From Lautropia mirabilis (GTDB lineage Bacteria > Pseudomonadota > Gammaproteobacteria > Burkholderiales > Burkholderiaceae_B), in NCBI GenBank assembly GCA_945876565.1, contig CAMCOS010000015.1:1-53913 (forward strand): a stretch of 53,913 nucleotides of DNA, in the 5' to 3' direction. The notes under the pieces are model-generated. The model worked only from the letters and a program-made list of their open reading frames with translations, was not told the DNA's origin and ran no database searches. Made by a program: the position numbers and the translations under genes. This document shows positions 1-10,798 of this stretch, piece by piece; the stretch's first letter is position 1; each line of letters starts with the position of its first letter.

Positions 1-1005
1 GCGGATCTGCTGGCCAAGCATGTGGTGGTGGCCACTGGCTCTTCAGCGCGCGAGTTGCCTGGCCTGCCGTTCGATGAAAAGCAGGTGCTGTCCAATGATG
101 GTGCCTTGAACATTGATGCCGTGCCCAAGCGTTTGGGCGTCATTGGTGCAGGTGTCATCGGCCTTGAGATGGGTAGCGTTTGGCGTCGCCTTGGCGCTGA
201 GGTCACCGTGCTGGAAGCGATGCCGCAGTTTCTGGGTGCAGTCGATGAGACCATCGCCAAAGAGGCCGCCAAAGTATTCGATAAGCAGGGCCTAAAGATC
301 CACACCGGCGTCAAAATTGGCGAGATTGGCAAGAGTGCCCGTCAGATTACGGTGCCTTGGACTGACGCGCAGGGTAAAGAGCAAAAGCTCATTGTCGATA
401 AATTGATCGTGTCAATTGGCCGAGTACCTTACACGGGTGGTTTGAATGCCGAGAAGGTTGGTCTAAAGCTCGATGATCGTGGTTTTGTGCAAGTTGACGA
501 TCACTGCAAAACCAGCTTGCCTAACGTCTGGGCAGTTGGTGACGTGGTTCGTGGACCCATGTTGGCTCATAAGGCTGAGGAAGAGGGCGTGGCGGTGGCT
601 GAGCGCATTGCCGGACAGCACGGACACGTTAACTTCGATACAGTCCCGTGGGTTATCTACACCTCACCTGAAATCGCTTGGGTGGGTCGCACTGAACAGC
701 AATTAAAAGCTGATGGCGTGAAATACAAAGCGGGTGCTTTTCCGTTCCTGGCCAACGGCCGGGCTCGGGCGCTCGGTGATACCACCGGCATGGTCAAGGT
801 GTTAGCCGATGCGCAGACCGATGAGGTCTTGGGCGTGCATATCATCGGCCCCATGGCTTCGGAGTTGATTGCTGAAGCGGTCACCATTATGGAGTTCCGA
901 GGGGCTGCTGAGGACATCGCTCGTATTTGTCACGCGCATCCTACTTTGTCTGAGGCCATGAAAGAGGCTGCGCTAGCCGTTGATAAGCGTGCCCTGAATT
1001 TCTAG
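1..1005 (+). CDS. lpdA: Dihydrolipoamide dehydrogenase (E3), 3' part
   Basis: FAD-dependent E3 subunit that reoxidises the lipoyl groups of 2-oxoacid dehydrogenase complexes with NAD+. The frame is open from base 1, so the gene starts outside the window and the N-terminal FAD domain with the redox disulfide is missing here. Visible parts are the central NAD-binding fold ([13 protein letters not shown]), the second FAD contact ([17 protein letters not shown]) and the dimerisation domain ending in the catalytic His-Glu pair (HPTLSE; His codon at 937, Glu at 952). The following zapE matches the arrangement known near the 2-oxoglutarate dehydrogenase operon of Bordetella-like bacteria, so odhL is a likely name (inference). 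Confidence 0.95.
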   Translation, partial: ADLLAKHVVVATGSSARELPGLPFDEKQVLSNDGALNIDAVPKRLGVIGAGVIGLEMGSVWRRLGAEVTVLEAMPQFLGAVDETIAKEAAKVFDKQGLKIHTGVKIGEIGKSARQITVPWTDAQGKEQKLIVDKLIVSIGRVPYTGGLNAEKVGLKLDDRGFVQVDDHCKTSLPNVWAVGDVVRGPMLAHKAEEEGVAVAERIAGQHGHVNFDTVPWVIYTSPEIAWVGRTEQQLKADGVKYKAGAFPFLANGRARALGDTTGMVKVLADAQTDEVLGVHIIGPMASELIAEAVTIMEFRGAAEDIARICHAHPTLSEAMKEAALAVDKRALNF

Positions 1006-1038
1006 GTGTTGGATTAGCCAGCATAGGCAGGCACAGAT

Positions 1039-1075
1039 TTGGGCACTGTCCTTTGGTCAGTGCCCAATTGGTTTT
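1039..1075 (+). terminator. Intrinsic-type terminator after lpdA
   Basis: A perfect 10-bp inverted repeat (TTGGGCACTG at 1039-1048, CAGTGCCCAA at 1058-1067, 9-nt loop) is followed by a short T-rich run. It lies 34 bases past the lpdA stop and just before zapE, so it probably ends or attenuates the upstream operon. Confidence 0.7.
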
Positions 1076-1080
1076 AATGC

Positions 1081-2172
1081 ATGAACGTTACTGAATATTT
1101 TGAGCAGGCACTATCTGAGCGTGGCTACAAAGCCGATGATGCGCAAGAAATTGCTATTGCTCGATTGCAACGCTTTTATGACGAGTGGGTAGGGTTTCGG
1201 GCCCAGCGCTCGAACGCCATTAAAAAGTTACTGAAACGTCCGCCCGTGCCCCGTGGGGTTTACCTCTGGGGGGGGGTTGGGCGAGGCAAAAGTTTTTTGA
1301 TGGATGCGTTTTACGCCACCGTACCCGTGATTCGCAAGACCCGGCTGCATTTCCATGAGTTCATGCGCGGCGTGCATCGCGAACTCGAAGAGGTCAAAGG
1401 TCAGCAGGATCCACTCGATGAGGTGGCCAGTCGCATCGCAAAGCGATACCGGCTCATTTGTTTTGATGAGTTTCATGTATCCGATGTGGCCGATGCCATG
1501 ATTCTGTACAGGCTGTTGCTCCGCCTGTTTGAGCATGGCACCTCATTTGTCATGACATCAAACTACGAGCCCAAGACGCTGTATCCAGATGGCTTGCATC
1601 GAGACCGAATACTGCCGGCAATTGAACTCATTTATGAACGCATGGATGTATTGAATGTCGATAGTGGTATTGACTATCGGCGCAGGGCGCTTGAGCAGGT
1701 ACAGGTTTACTACACACCCCTGAACGACGCTTCAAATGAGTCGCTCAAGGCAGCGTTTGATAAGCTTGCAGACACCGCGGCGCAGGATCCGGTGCTTCAA
1801 ATTGAGCATCGGGAGATTCATGCGATTGCCAGATCAGGCAGTGTTGTCTGGTTCGATTTTGCGACTCTTTGTGGTGGTCCGCGATCACAGAATGACTATC
1901 TGGAGTTGACCAACCGGTTTCATGCCGTGATTCTGTCAGATGTGCCTGAAATGGGGCCACGCCAGGCGTCAGAGGCGAGGCGCTTTACCTGGCTGGTTGA
2001 TGTTTTTTATGACCACAGGGTGAAATTGATCATGTCTGCGGCCTGTCAACCCGAGCAGCTTTACACTGTTGGGCCGATGGCCAACGAATTTCATCGCACT
2101 GTCTCGCGTATCCTGGAGATGCAGTCGCGAGAGTATCTTGAGTCTGAACGCCGAGCCACTGTCACTTTATAG
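1081..2172 (+). CDS. zapE: Cell division protein ZapE (AFG1-like ATPase)
   Basis: 363-aa AFG1/ZapE family ATPase; in E. coli ZapE acts on the Z-ring, and AFG1 homologues act in membrane protein quality control. A P-loop is visible near residues 62-72 (WGGVGRGKS), followed by the family-typical FHEFM segment and a Walker B (CFDEFHVSD, about residue 127). Length fits the family. The start is the ATG at 1081, just after a hairpin terminator, with no strong Shine-Dalgarno. The stop is followed 11 bases later by trpS, so the two may be cotranscribed. Confidence 0.93.
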   Translation: MNVTEYFEQALSERGYKADDAQEIAIARLQRFYDEWVGFRAQRSNAIKKLLKRPPVPRGVYLWGGVGRGKSFLMDAFYATVPVIRKTRLHFHEFMRGVHRELEEVKGQQDPLDEVASRIAKRYRLICFDEFHVSDVADAMILYRLLLRLFEHGTSFVMTSNYEPKTLYPDGLHRDRILPAIELIYERMDVLNVDSGIDYRRRALEQVQVYYTPLNDASNESLKAAFDKLADTAAQDPVLQIEHREIHAIARSGSVVWFDFATLCGGPRSQNDYLELTNRFHAVILSDVPEMGPRQASEARRFTWLVDVFYDHRVKLIMSAACQPEQLYTVGPMANEFHRTVSRILEMQSREYLESERRATVTL

Positions 2173-2183
2173 TTGTAATCCTG

Positions 2184-3548
2184 ATGAAAACCAGAGTCTT
2201 AACCGGTATCACCACCACTGGCACGCCTCACCTGGGCAATTACGTAGGCGCCATTCGGCCGGCGGTGCGATCAGCGCTCGATCCCAACGTGGATGCGTTC
2301 TTCTTTTTGGCGGATTACCACGCACTCATTAAGTGTGAGGACCCTGCTCGGATCGCGCGTTCCCGACTAGAGATTGCTGCGACCTGGCTTGCAGCTGGTC
2401 TAGACCCTGATTGCACCCATTTCTACCGCCAGTCAGATATTCCGGAAATTCCCGAGTTGTCTTGGCTGTTGACTTGTGTGACGGGCAAGGGTTTGATGAA
2501 TCGAGCCCACGCCTATAAGGCTGCAGTCGATGCCAATCGTGACAAGGGTGAGGAAGACGATGATGGCGTGACGATGGGATTGTTTTCTTATCCAATCCTG
2601 ATGGCAGCCGATATTCTGATGTTTAACGCGCACAAGGTGCCGGTTGGGCGTGATCAGGTGCAGCACCTTGAGATGGCCAGAGACATTGCACAGCGCTTTA
2701 ATCACTTGTACGCAAGCTCAAGCTCACACCAAGCGCCATGGTTTGTTTTGCCCGAGGTCGTGATCGATGACGAGGTGGCAACACTCACAGGCCTAGATGG
2801 CCGCAAAATGTCAAAGAGTTACAACAACACCATCCCCTTGTTTGAGGGTGGTGCAAAAGCCATCAAGGCAGCGGTCGCTCGCATCGTGACCGATTCGCTC
2901 GAGCCAGGTCAGCCCAAGGATCCATTTGCGTCTAATCTTTTGCCGATCTACCGAGCTTTTTCTAGTCAGCAGCAAACCCAGGCCTATATTCAGGCACTAC
3001 AAGAGGGCTTGGGCTGGGGTGAGGCCAAAGCGCAGCTTGTTGAGGTCATTGAGGCGCAGGTTGGACCCATGCGCGAGCGCTACGGGGCGTTAATGGCCAG
3101 GCCCGATGAAATCGAGGATGTGCTGCAGGACGGCGCAAAAAAGGCTCGTTCAATTGCCAGTCCTTTCATGGAGCAGTTGCGGGCAGCAGTTGGTCTGGGT
3201 GCGGGCTCATCGGCGCCGTCAACGCAGGCTGGCAAAGCCAAACGCAAGGGGGCTAAACTGGTGCAGTTCAAAGACGAGGTGGGGCAGTTCCGATTTCGTT
3301 TGCTGACCAATCAAGGGCTTACGCTATTGGTGTCTTTGCCGCAGTCCGATCCCAAACAGACTGGCGCATTGATTGGCAGGATCAAGGTGCAGTCTGACAG
3401 GCTCAGGGTCGTTCCCAGTCAAACAGACGGTTATCAGGTGCTCTTTGACGATGAGGTTGTGGCGCTGGCCGAGCCTGGGCTGACATCGCTGGAGCTAGAA
3501 GCGCGCATGCAAGCAGTCTTGATGGCATTGCAGGAACTGGCCGATTGA
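2184..3548 (+). CDS. trpS: Tryptophanyl-tRNA synthetase, long form
   Basis: Class I synthetase that charges tRNA-Trp. The HIGH-like motif is TPHLGN (residues 14-19) and the KMSKS loop is at about residue 208 (GRKMSKSY). At 454 aa it is about 110-120 residues longer than the standard bacterial enzyme. The extra C-terminal part begins after a Lys/Ala-rich linker near residue 350 and holds a small separate domain. Such extended forms are, as I recall, usual in Burkholderiales. The stop overlaps the start of the downstream helicase, which suggests translational coupling. Confidence 0.95.
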   Translation: MKTRVLTGITTTGTPHLGNYVGAIRPAVRSALDPNVDAFFFLADYHALIKCEDPARIARSRLEIAATWLAAGLDPDCTHFYRQSDIPEIPELSWLLTCVTGKGLMNRAHAYKAAVDANRDKGEEDDDGVTMGLFSYPILMAADILMFNAHKVPVGRDQVQHLEMARDIAQRFNHLYASSSSHQAPWFVLPEVVIDDEVATLTGLDGRKMSKSYNNTIPLFEGGAKAIKAAVARIVTDSLEPGQPKDPFASNLLPIYRAFSSQQQTQAYIQALQEGLGWGEAKAQLVEVIEAQVGPMRERYGALMARPDEIEDVLQDGAKKARSIASPFMEQLRAAVGLGAGSSAPSTQAGKAKRKGAKLVQFKDEVGQFRFRLLTNQGLTLLVSLPQSDPKQTGALIGRIKVQSDRLRVVPSQTDGYQVLFDDEVVALAEPGLTSLELEARMQAVLMALQELAD

Positions 3549-5524
3549 GCACTCTAGAGGAAGTCTTTGGTGAGCATGGCAAATTTGCCCAGTCTTTGCC
3601 AAACTATCGACAGCGTGCGGGGCAAATAGCGCTCGCGCAGGCCATCGAGTCAGTGATTGATGAGCGTGGCGTGTTAGTGGCAGAGGCAGGTACCGGAATC
3701 GGCAAAACCTGGGCTTATTTAGTGCCTGCAGTGCTGTCTGGCGCCAAGACACTGGTGTCGACTGGGACAAGAACGTTGCAGGACCAGTTGTTTAATAAAG
3801 ATCTGCCTGCGGTGCGTGATGTGCTGAAGGTGCCCTTAAGCATCGCGATGCTCAAGGGTAGAGCAAACTATGTTTGCCACTATTACTTGCAGCGCTTGCA
3901 GGACGACCCACAGGCGTTGACATCAAGGGGCGAGGTGGTCTGGCTGCGTCAGATCAGACAGTTTGCCCAAAGATCAAAGACTGGTGACCGCAGCGAGTTA
4001 TCTTCGGTGCCTGAAGACGCAGATATCTGGAACAGGGTTAGCTCGACTCGCGAGAATTGTCTGGCCCAAGACTGCCCTAATGTGCAGGAGTGCTTTGTGT
4101 ATAAAGCGCGCCGTCAAGCGCAGGACGCTGACTTGGTGGTCATTAACCATGCGCTGTATATGGCTGACGCGGCGTTGCGCGAGCAGGGCATTTCGGATTT
4201 GTTACCACAGGCCGCTGTGGTGGTGTTTGATGAAGCACATCAGTTACCGGCGGTCGCAACCCGGTTTCTGGGGCAGATGCTCTCGAGTGCGCAGTTGGCT
4301 GATTTGGCCAAGCAATCCGAAGCTGCCGGCTTGGCGCATGCTCGTGAAGCGGTTCGATGGAGTGAGTTGACTGGTGAATTGTCGAATTCGCTCAAAGAGT
4401 GGCGACTCAGTCTGGAGTGGGTGCAACAACGTAGCAATCGGCGTGGTGTGCCACAGGACTTTGCCGAGCATGGTGACACTTTGGTGGCGATGCAACAGGT
4501 TGCTCAATCACTTGCCAAGTTAGACCAAGCATTGCAAATGAATGCGGAACGCCACCTCGATTTGGCAGCGCTTGCAAGAACCACTGAAACAGTCCTGGAG
4601 CGTTTTACCCACTGGCTTGAGCAGTGTGGTGGCAGCGATCAACAGACTGATCCGCAGCGTGTTTATTGGCTTGAGGCCATGGCTGGCAGCATTCGCTTGA
4701 ATGTCGCGCCGCTCTCAATTGCCGAGGCATTTAGCGCCGAACGTCAGGCAGGGCAAGCATGGGTATTTGTATCGGCAACGCTATCGGTCAAGGGTGATTT
4801 CAGTCACTTTATTGAGCGTTTGGGGTTAAGTGACCCCCAGACCCATCGACAGGCCTCGCCCTTTGACTATGGCCAACAGGCACTGCTGTGCGTACCCAGG
4901 CATTTGCCTGCTGTGCAAAACCCGCAGTACACCGAAGCGTTTGTGACTTGGGTATGGCCACTGATTCAAGCGTGTGCGGGCAACGCGATGATTCTTTGCA
5001 CGACCTTGCGCGCTGTGCAGAGTGCGGCTGTTGCCCTGAAACAGATTTACCAGGAGCAAGGCATCGATTGGCCGATCTTGCAACAGGGCGTGCAACCCCG
5101 CAGAACGTTGCTCGATGCCTTTCGAGAGCAAGCCCATGCTGTGTTGATCGGCAGTGCAAGCTTTTGGGAGGGGGTCGACGTGGTGGGTCAACGCCTGAGC
5201 CTGGTGGCCATTGACAAGCTGCCCTTTGCGCCGCCAGATGACCCCATCCTGGAGGCTAGGTTGCAGGCTTGTCGGGATCAGGGTGGTAACCCGTTTATGT
5301 CGTTACAGGTGCCAGAAGCAGCGATTGCCTTAAAGCAGGGCGCTGGTCGACTGATTCGCAGTGAGCTCGACTGGGGTGTGCTGGTGGTGGGTGATACTCG
5401 TCTGGTCGACAAGCCTTATGGCAGATCCTTGTGGCAAGGTCTGCCGCCTTTTAAGCGCGCCCGAGACCAGCAAGAGGTGCTGGACTTCATTTCAGAGAAA
5501 CAGGAGATAAGCCAAAAGGCTTAA
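3545..5524 (+). CDS. DinG/YoaA-family ATP-dependent DNA helicase
   Basis: 659-aa superfamily 2 helicase of the XPD/DinG group, which unwinds DNA during repair and replication stress. Walker A is EAGTGIGKT (residues 46-54) and the DEAH box is at residues 229-232. Between them are the spaced cysteines expected for a 4Fe-4S cluster (YVCHYY, then [13 protein letters not shown]). A C-terminal motif VI ([13 protein letters not shown]) is present. The start is a TTG overlapping the trpS stop (TTGA); no in-frame ATG fits as well. The 3' end overlaps bamD by four bases in convergent orientation. YoaA-type rather than true DinG is my inference from the Fe-S cysteines. Confidence 0.9.
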   Translation: MSTLEEVFGEHGKFAQSLPNYRQRAGQIALAQAIESVIDERGVLVAEAGTGIGKTWAYLVPAVLSGAKTLVSTGTRTLQDQLFNKDLPAVRDVLKVPLSIAMLKGRANYVCHYYLQRLQDDPQALTSRGEVVWLRQIRQFAQRSKTGDRSELSSVPEDADIWNRVSSTRENCLAQDCPNVQECFVYKARRQAQDADLVVINHALYMADAALREQGISDLLPQAAVVVFDEAHQLPAVATRFLGQMLSSAQLADLAKQSEAAGLAHAREAVRWSELTGELSNSLKEWRLSLEWVQQRSNRRGVPQDFAEHGDTLVAMQQVAQSLAKLDQALQMNAERHLDLAALARTTETVLERFTHWLEQCGGSDQQTDPQRVYWLEAMAGSIRLNVAPLSIAEAFSAERQAGQAWVFVSATLSVKGDFSHFIERLGLSDPQTHRQASPFDYGQQALLCVPRHLPAVQNPQYTEAFVTWVWPLIQACAGNAMILCTTLRAVQSAAVALKQIYQEQGIDWPILQQGVQPRRTLLDAFREQAHAVLIGSASFWEGVDVVGQRLSLVAIDKLPFAPPDDPILEARLQACRDQGGNPFMSLQVPEAAIALKQGAGRLIRSELDWGVLVVGDTRLVDKPYGRSLWQGLPPFKRARDQQEVLDFISEKQEISQKA

Positions 5525-6366
5525 AAGTATCCCAGCGGATTCCACCAACTGTATTCGGTTTTGGGCAAGCCTTTGGCGATGAGTTGCGTATTGGGAAAGT
5601 TAGTCAACAGCACACGCTCAGTGTCTTTGGACAGATCAGGCATGTCAAGCTTCTGGTAGGACATCATCATGATGTAGAGCGCTTGTTCAGTAGCAGGAAC
5701 GCCTTCATAGTCTGTCAGCACGGTTTGCGCGCGATTAATGGCGGCGACATAGCCTTGACGTTCGTAATAAAAGCGAGCGGTATGGACTTGGTGCTCTGCC
5801 ATGGTGTTAACTAGCCAGCTCATGCGTTTTTTGGCGTCCTCAGCATAGCGACTCTGTGGGTAGCGTTTGATTAGTTCTTCAAACGCAGCAAACGACTCAC
5901 GCAAAGCACGCGGATCGCGCTCGGCAGGATCCTGCTGGGTTAAGAAAGCTAGGCGAGAGCTTGGCGGGGTAAACAAAATGAGCCCCCGCAAAAACAACAT
6001 GTAGTCACTGCCAGGGTGATTGGGGTATTGGCGCTGGAATCGTGAAATCGTGGCGAGTGCCATTTCTGGCTCGCCTTGCTTCCACTGGACGTAGGCCAGA
6101 TTGATCAGCGACTGCTGTGCAAATGGCCCGAACGGGTAGCGGGCTTCAACAGCGGTAAAACGCTCGCCAGCCGTGCTCCAGTTGCCAGCGTTCATCTCTT
6201 CCTTGCCGTCCTGGTAGAGCCGCTCGACTGACCAGCCGGCGGTTTCATCGAACTCCTCTGCGCCAAACGAAGAGCATCCAGATAAAGCCATGCTGATGAC
6301 CAGCATCAATATGCCAAGCCAGGCGGTTTTGTTGGCATAAAACGATCGGTCGTAACGGTCAGTCAT
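5521..6366 (-). CDS. bamD: Outer membrane assembly lipoprotein BamD
   Basis: Essential lipoprotein partner of BamA in the outer-membrane protein insertion machine. After a hydrophobic segment there is a lipobox (LSGC) typical of signal peptidase II substrates. The body is a run of TPR-like helices (NWSTAGERFTAVEARYPFGPFAQQS and following), as in BamD. I choose the ATG at 6366; a GTG nine bases upstream is also possible. The gene is divergent from rluD with a short shared intergenic region, an arrangement known in many proteobacteria. Confidence 0.95.
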   Translation of the reverse strand: MTDRYDRSFYANKTAWLGILMLVISMALSGCSSFGAEEFDETAGWSVERLYQDGKEEMNAGNWSTAGERFTAVEARYPFGPFAQQSLINLAYVQWKQGEPEMALATISRFQRQYPNHPGSDYMLFLRGLILFTPPSSRLAFLTQQDPAERDPRALRESFAAFEELIKRYPQSRYAEDAKKRMSWLVNTMAEHQVHTARFYYERQGYVAAINRAQTVLTDYEGVPATEQALYIMMMSYQKLDMPDLSKDTERVLLTNFPNTQLIAKGLPKTEYSWWNPLGYF

Positions 6367-6425
6367 TGGAGGCACGGGTGCTCTGGAGTGTTAGCATTAA
6401 ACCCGATTATAGGACTTCGCCAAGA

Positions 6426-7418
6426 ATGGTACAGCCCAAAAACCTACTCGATGATTTTGATAGTGCAGCGGTGGCAATCGATGGGGATGCTTTGCGATTT
6501 ATTCTTGACCAGGATCATGCCGGCCAGCGCTTGGACAAAGTCCTGGCCCAGCTGATACCGGACCACTCGCGCGCTCGAATACAAGGCTGGATCGAGGCGG
6601 GGCATGTGCGGATCAATGGTGTTCTGAACACTCGGCAAACCCAGGTTGTCGGCTGCGGTGATGAAGTTCTCGTTCAAGTTCAGCCTAGCGACCAAGTCTT
6701 GGCTTTTGAGCCAGAAGATGTTCCGTTTCATGTCATCGACGAGTCGGATCATTGGCTGGTGGTTGATAAACAGGCGGGTTTGGTGGTGCACCCAGGCGCT
6801 GGTAACTGGCGCGGGACATTATTAAACGGGCTTTTGTATCGCTACCCTGAATTGGGCGGTGTGGCTCGCGCTGGCATTGTGCATCGTCTGGACAAGGACA
6901 CGACGGGCTTGATGGTGGTTGCCAAGACGCAAACAGCCCAAACGCACCTGGTGCGGCAGTTGCAAGACCGATCGGTCAAGCGTCTGTATCGGGCTTTGGC
7001 CCATGGCTGGCTGGAATCGGATCAATTGACCGTTGATCGCGCCATTGGCCGAGACCCTCGCGTTCCGGTACGTATGTCAGTGAGTCCGTCGGGTTTATCC
7101 AAGCCCGCGATTACCCATGTAACCAAGTTGTGTTCTGGCAAGCTGCAAGGGTTGCCCGTCAGTTTGATCAGTTGCCGCTTGGAGACCGGGCGCACCCATC
7201 AGATACGGGTTCATCTGGCTAGCCTGAATCATCCCCTGATCGGCGATATTCTTTACGGGGGTAAAACCCCAGCCGGTGTGGCGCGTCAAATGCTGCATGC
7301 TGAGTCTTTGTCATTTGTGGATCCAGCCACAGAGCAATGGGTTGCGTTTGAAAGTCCGTTGCCCGAAGATTTGCAGTCAGTCGTGAGCCAGATTGATTGG
7401 TCTGCGGGCCCGCCCTGA
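6426..7418 (+). CDS. rluD: 23S rRNA pseudouridine synthase RluD
   Basis: Converts uridines 1911/1915/1917 of 23S rRNA to pseudouridine (family knowledge). There is an N-terminal S4-like RNA-binding domain (QRLDKVLAQLIPDHSRARIQGWI) and then the catalytic domain with the signature HRLDKDTTGLMVVAKT, in which the Asp is the nucleophile. The start is the ATG at 6426, giving 330 aa; longer upstream reading frames use a TTG and overlap bamD. The stop overlaps the pgeF start (TGATG). The bamD-rluD-pgeF order is conserved in proteobacteria. Confidence 0.95.
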   Translation: MVQPKNLLDDFDSAAVAIDGDALRFILDQDHAGQRLDKVLAQLIPDHSRARIQGWIEAGHVRINGVLNTRQTQVVGCGDEVLVQVQPSDQVLAFEPEDVPFHVIDESDHWLVVDKQAGLVVHPGAGNWRGTLLNGLLYRYPELGGVARAGIVHRLDKDTTGLMVVAKTQTAQTHLVRQLQDRSVKRLYRALAHGWLESDQLTVDRAIGRDPRVPVRMSVSPSGLSKPAITHVTKLCSGKLQGLPVSLISCRLETGRTHQIRVHLASLNHPLIGDILYGGKTPAGVARQMLHAESLSFVDPATEQWVAFESPLPEDLQSVVSQIDWSAGPP

Positions 7419-8164
7419 TGAGTAGCAGTTGGATCCCAATCGAGGGTTTTAGCCCCAAAGTGCAGGGGTTTTGCACGACGCGCCATCACGGTGTGAGCAG
7501 CAAGCCCTTCGATTCACTCAACCTAGGTGACCACGTGGGTGACAATCCAGTCCATGTCAAAACCAATCGGGAGCGCTTGGCGCAATGGTTGCCGGCTGCG
7601 CCCGTGTGGGTCACACAGGTGCATGGCACCTGTGTGGTGGACACTGGCAAAGTGCAAGCCGGGGCAGGGACTGTGGCTGATGCGTTGGTGAGCACTCGAC
7701 CTGGTCAGGTGCTTGGCATTTTGACTGCCGATTGCATGCCAGTTGTGCTGGCCAATGATGCCGGCACGGTTCTGGGTCTGGCGCATGCCGGCTGGCGCGG
7801 GCTGGCCAGTGGCGTTTTAAGCGCCACGATACAAGCGATGGCCAATCAAACCGAACCGCTTGGAACATGGCGTGCCTGGATCGGCCCTTGCATTGGCCCC
7901 AACGCCTTTCAGGTCGGTGACGACGTGCGAGAGGCTTTTTTGGATAAACACCAAGCACTTGCTCAATGCTTCAAAAGAGATGTTGCCCCGCAAAAGTGGC
8001 TGTGTGACATGCCTGCCATTGCAAGACACCTATTGCTCGATCACGGTGCTGACTCGGTTGCTTGGTGTGGCCTGTGTACAGCTAGCGATGAGGCTGGCCG
8101 GTTTTTTAGTTATCGGCGTGATGGTCAGACGGGGCGCATGGCAACAGTGGCGTGGCTGAGGTGA
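7418..8164 (+). CDS. pgeF: Peptidoglycan editing factor PgeF (YfiH/DUF152)
   Basis: 248-aa protein of the multicopper-oxidoreductase-like DUF152 family. E. coli PgeF removes wrongly incorporated amino acids from peptidoglycan precursors. The family core is visible: TADCMPVVL, LAHAGWRGL and WIGPCIGPNAFQVG, carrying the conserved Cys and His metal ligands. The start is the ATG at 7418 overlapping the rluD stop, so translation is probably coupled. Confidence 0.93.
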   Translation: MSSSWIPIEGFSPKVQGFCTTRHHGVSSKPFDSLNLGDHVGDNPVHVKTNRERLAQWLPAAPVWVTQVHGTCVVDTGKVQAGAGTVADALVSTRPGQVLGILTADCMPVVLANDAGTVLGLAHAGWRGLASGVLSATIQAMANQTEPLGTWRAWIGPCIGPNAFQVGDDVREAFLDKHQALAQCFKRDVAPQKWLCDMPAIARHLLLDHGADSVAWCGLCTASDEAGRFFSYRRDGQTGRMATVAWLR

Positions 8165-8191
8165 TAGGGTCTATTTGACAGGGTTTATTTG

Positions 8192-8221
8192 CTGACACAG
8201 TCCTGACGCCTGGGTTACTAT
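8192..8221 (+). promoter_or_regulatory. Candidate sigma-70 promoter of phaC
   Basis: CTGACA (8192-8197) and TACTAT (8216-8221) are separated by 18 bp, about 75 bases before the phaC start. Both hexamers differ from consensus by one or two bases. Assigned by pattern only. Confidence 0.45.
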
Positions 8222-8296
8222 CATTGACATGCGCCGCAGGAGGGCGCACGATCGAATCAGTGCCAACGCGCCTGTCAAAACGGAGGTAAACGCGTC

Positions 8297-9916
8297 GTGA
8301 GTTCATCATTTCCTGCTCCCTGGGCTGTTCCTCCAGAGATCGATCAGTCCGAGCTCGGACAAATTCAACAGCAGTTCATCGAGCAGTGGCAAGCGTTGGC
8401 GCAGGCAGCAGCCAAGGGCGAATTGCCTGCAATCAAGGATCGACGGTTTGCCGACGCGGCATGGCATGCCAGCCCAATCCATTCGCTCATGGCTCATCTC
8501 TACTTGTTGTCTGGTAGTGCCATGAAGCAATTGGTTAACGCTGCCAAAGTCGAGCCCGATGTCAAAGACCAGTTACGCTTTTCTGTGTCGCAGTGGGTTG
8601 ATGCCATGTCGCCAGCTAACTTTTTGGCGACCAATCCTGAGGCGCAACAAGCCTTGATGGACTCCGGTGGAAAAACGCTTCAAGCGGGCATTCAAAATTT
8701 TCTGACGGATTTACAGAAAGGCCGTATCACTCAGACCGATGAGAGTGTGTTTGAGGTCGGCAGCAACCTGGCGGTCACGCCTGGTGCGGTGGTATTTGAA
8801 AACAAATACCTGCAGCTCATCCAGTATTCGCCAACGACCGCAACCGTTTATCAGCGACCATTATTGATGGTGGCCCCCTGCATCAATAAGTACTACATCA
8901 TGGATTTGCAACCTGAGAACTCTCTGGTTGCTTATCTGGTCTCCCAAGGCTTCACGGTTTTTATGGTGTCTTGGCGCAATCCCTTGCCGCAAGACACTGA
9001 TGGTATCCAGAATGCGACTTGGGATGACTACATCGAAGATGGAATCATCAAGGCGATCGACGTGGTCAGTGAGGTTAGCGGTCAGAGCAAGATTAACGTG
9101 CTGGGGTTTTGTGTTGGTGGCACCATGCTGACCACGGGGCTTGCGGTTCTTGCCGCACGTCGTCAGTCCAAGGTTTCGTCTTTGACGCTGTTGGCCACGA
9201 TGCTTGACTTTGTCGACACGGGTGCACTCGGGGTGTTTGCCAACGAGCCGCATGCATGCATGCGCGAGAGCGCGATTGGTGCCGGTGGTTTGATGACGGC
9301 TCGAGAGCTAGCCAGCACGTTCTCGTTCTTGCGTCCGAATGAATTGGTCTGGAATTACGTGGTGTCGAACTACTTGAAGGGGCAATCGCCCGTGCCGTTT
9401 GATCTGTTGTACTGGAACAGCGACAGCACCAATTTGTCCGGGCCGTTCTTTACTTGGTATTTCCGTAATGCCTATATCGAGAACAATTTGTGTGTGCCGG
9501 GTAAAGTCAAGGTCTGTGGTCAGAAACTTGATTTTGGAAAAGTCAATATGCCGGTTTACCTCTTGGCATCCAAAGAAGACCACATCGTTCCGTGGCAGAC
9601 AGCGTATCACTCAGCGGCCTTGTTGAATGGCGAGAAGCGTTTCGTGTTGGGTGCCTCAGGTCATATCGCTGGCGTGATCAACCCCGCATCCAAGAACAAG
9701 CGCCATTATTGGGTATCTGATGCGCCGCTAGACTCGATGCCTGAAGATTGGTTTGAGTCAGCTACTGAGCAGCCGGGCAGTTGGTGGCCTGACTACGTCG
9801 ATTGGCTCAAGGTTGAGGCGGGTCGCCGTGTGAAAGCTAAAAAGCAACTTGGAAATGTGCGATACCCAGTGTTGGAAGAAGCACCGGGCAGTTACGTCAA
9901 AGTCAGGGCGGTTTGA
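8297..9916 (+). CDS. phaC: Class I polyhydroxyalkanoate synthase
   Basis: Polymerises 3-hydroxyacyl-CoA into PHA on granule surfaces. The lipase-like box is GFCVGGT with the catalytic Cys at residue 272; Asp428 (KEDHIVPW) and His456 (GASGHIAG) complete the triad. The Asp-His spacing of 28 equals that of the Cupriavidus necator enzyme, and the Cys-Asp spacing is close. Length 539 aa is normal for class I. The GTG start is supported by GGAGG ten bases upstream. phaB and phaR follow, but no phaA thiolase lies here. Confidence 0.96.
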   Translation: MSSSFPAPWAVPPEIDQSELGQIQQQFIEQWQALAQAAAKGELPAIKDRRFADAAWHASPIHSLMAHLYLLSGSAMKQLVNAAKVEPDVKDQLRFSVSQWVDAMSPANFLATNPEAQQALMDSGGKTLQAGIQNFLTDLQKGRITQTDESVFEVGSNLAVTPGAVVFENKYLQLIQYSPTTATVYQRPLLMVAPCINKYYIMDLQPENSLVAYLVSQGFTVFMVSWRNPLPQDTDGIQNATWDDYIEDGIIKAIDVVSEVSGQSKINVLGFCVGGTMLTTGLAVLAARRQSKVSSLTLLATMLDFVDTGALGVFANEPHACMRESAIGAGGLMTARELASTFSFLRPNELVWNYVVSNYLKGQSPVPFDLLYWNSDSTNLSGPFFTWYFRNAYIENNLCVPGKVKVCGQKLDFGKVNMPVYLLASKEDHIVPWQTAYHSAALLNGEKRFVLGASGHIAGVINPASKNKRHYWVSDAPLDSMPEDWFESATEQPGSWWPDYVDWLKVEAGRRVKAKKQLGNVRYPVLEEAPGSYVKVRAV

Positions 9917-9993
9917 GTTCGACTTTAAGCTTGTTGCTGTTTGATGTAGACCAGTAATGATTCATACGAGATTTTTTAAGAAGGGAGGTAACC

Positions 9994-10731
9994 ATGGATA
10001 AAAGAGTTGCTTACGTAACTGGCGGTATGGGTGGAATTGGAACGGCGATCTGTCAGCGCTTGGCCAAAGAGGGCATGACGGTGGTGGCCGGTTGTGGTCC
10101 GAGCCGTGACTACGAGCGATGGCTCAAGGAGCAGGCCGAGCAGGGATTTAAGTTCTATGCTTCAGTCGGTAACGTATCTGATTGGGACTCCACTGTGGCT
10201 GCTTTCAAGAAAGTCAAGGAAGATCATGGCACAGTGGCAGTGCTGGTCAATAACGCAGGCATTACCCGCGACGGGGTCTTCCGCAAAATGAGCGAAGATG
10301 ACTGGCGCGCTGTGATGGATACCAACTTGAACAGTTTGTTTAATGTCACTAAGCAAGTCATTGACGAGATGGTTGAGCAGGGCTGGGGCCGCATTGTGAA
10401 TATCAGTTCAGTCAACGGACAAAAGGGGCAGTTTGGTCAAACCAATTACGCCACGGCCAAGGCTGCGATCCATGGCTTTACGATGTCCTTGGCTCAGGAG
10501 GTCGCCAGTAAGGGCGTGACTGTTAATACCGTGTCGCCTGGTTATATCGGTACGGATATGGTTCGTGCCATTCGCCCAGATGTTCTGGAGAAAATCGTGG
10601 CGACCATTCCGGTCAAGCGCCTAGGTGAACCATCTGAAATTGCGTCCATCGTGGCTTGGATTGCTTCGGATGATGCGGGGTTTGCGACTGGGGCAGACTT
10701 CTCCTTGAACGGCGGCTTGCACATGGGTTAA
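9994..10731 (+). CDS. phaB: Acetoacetyl-CoA reductase (NADPH)
   Basis: SDR that reduces acetoacetyl-CoA to (R)-3-hydroxybutyryl-CoA, the monomer for PhaC. It shows an N-terminal TGGMGGIG cofactor motif, NNAG, the catalytic Ser (NISSVNG) and the NYATAKAA segment with the YxxxK pair. It ends in the family-typical DFSLNGGLHMG. Length 245 aa is normal. A strong Shine-Dalgarno (GGGAGGT) precedes the ATG. It lies 77 bases after phaC and is probably in the same operon. Confidence 0.96.
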   Translation: MDKRVAYVTGGMGGIGTAICQRLAKEGMTVVAGCGPSRDYERWLKEQAEQGFKFYASVGNVSDWDSTVAAFKKVKEDHGTVAVLVNNAGITRDGVFRKMSEDDWRAVMDTNLNSLFNVTKQVIDEMVEQGWGRIVNISSVNGQKGQFGQTNYATAKAAIHGFTMSLAQEVASKGVTVNTVSPGYIGTDMVRAIRPDVLEKIVATIPVKRLGEPSEIASIVAWIASDDAGFATGADFSLNGGLHMG

Positions 10732-10744
10732 GCTTGACGCTTCA

Positions 10745-10798
10745 GGGCTTGGTTGCCGTATGCCGGTGCCCAAGCCCCAAGCCCCAAGCCCCAAGCCC
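10745..10798 (+). repeat. Four tandem 7-bp repeats with overlapping hairpin
   Basis: The unit CAAGCCC is repeated four times without interruption (10771-10798) between phaB and phaR. GGGCTTGG at 10745-10752 can pair with CCAAGCCC in any of four registers (starting at 10770, 10777, 10784 or 10791). The result is a hairpin whose loop length depends on repeat register. Confidence 0.8.
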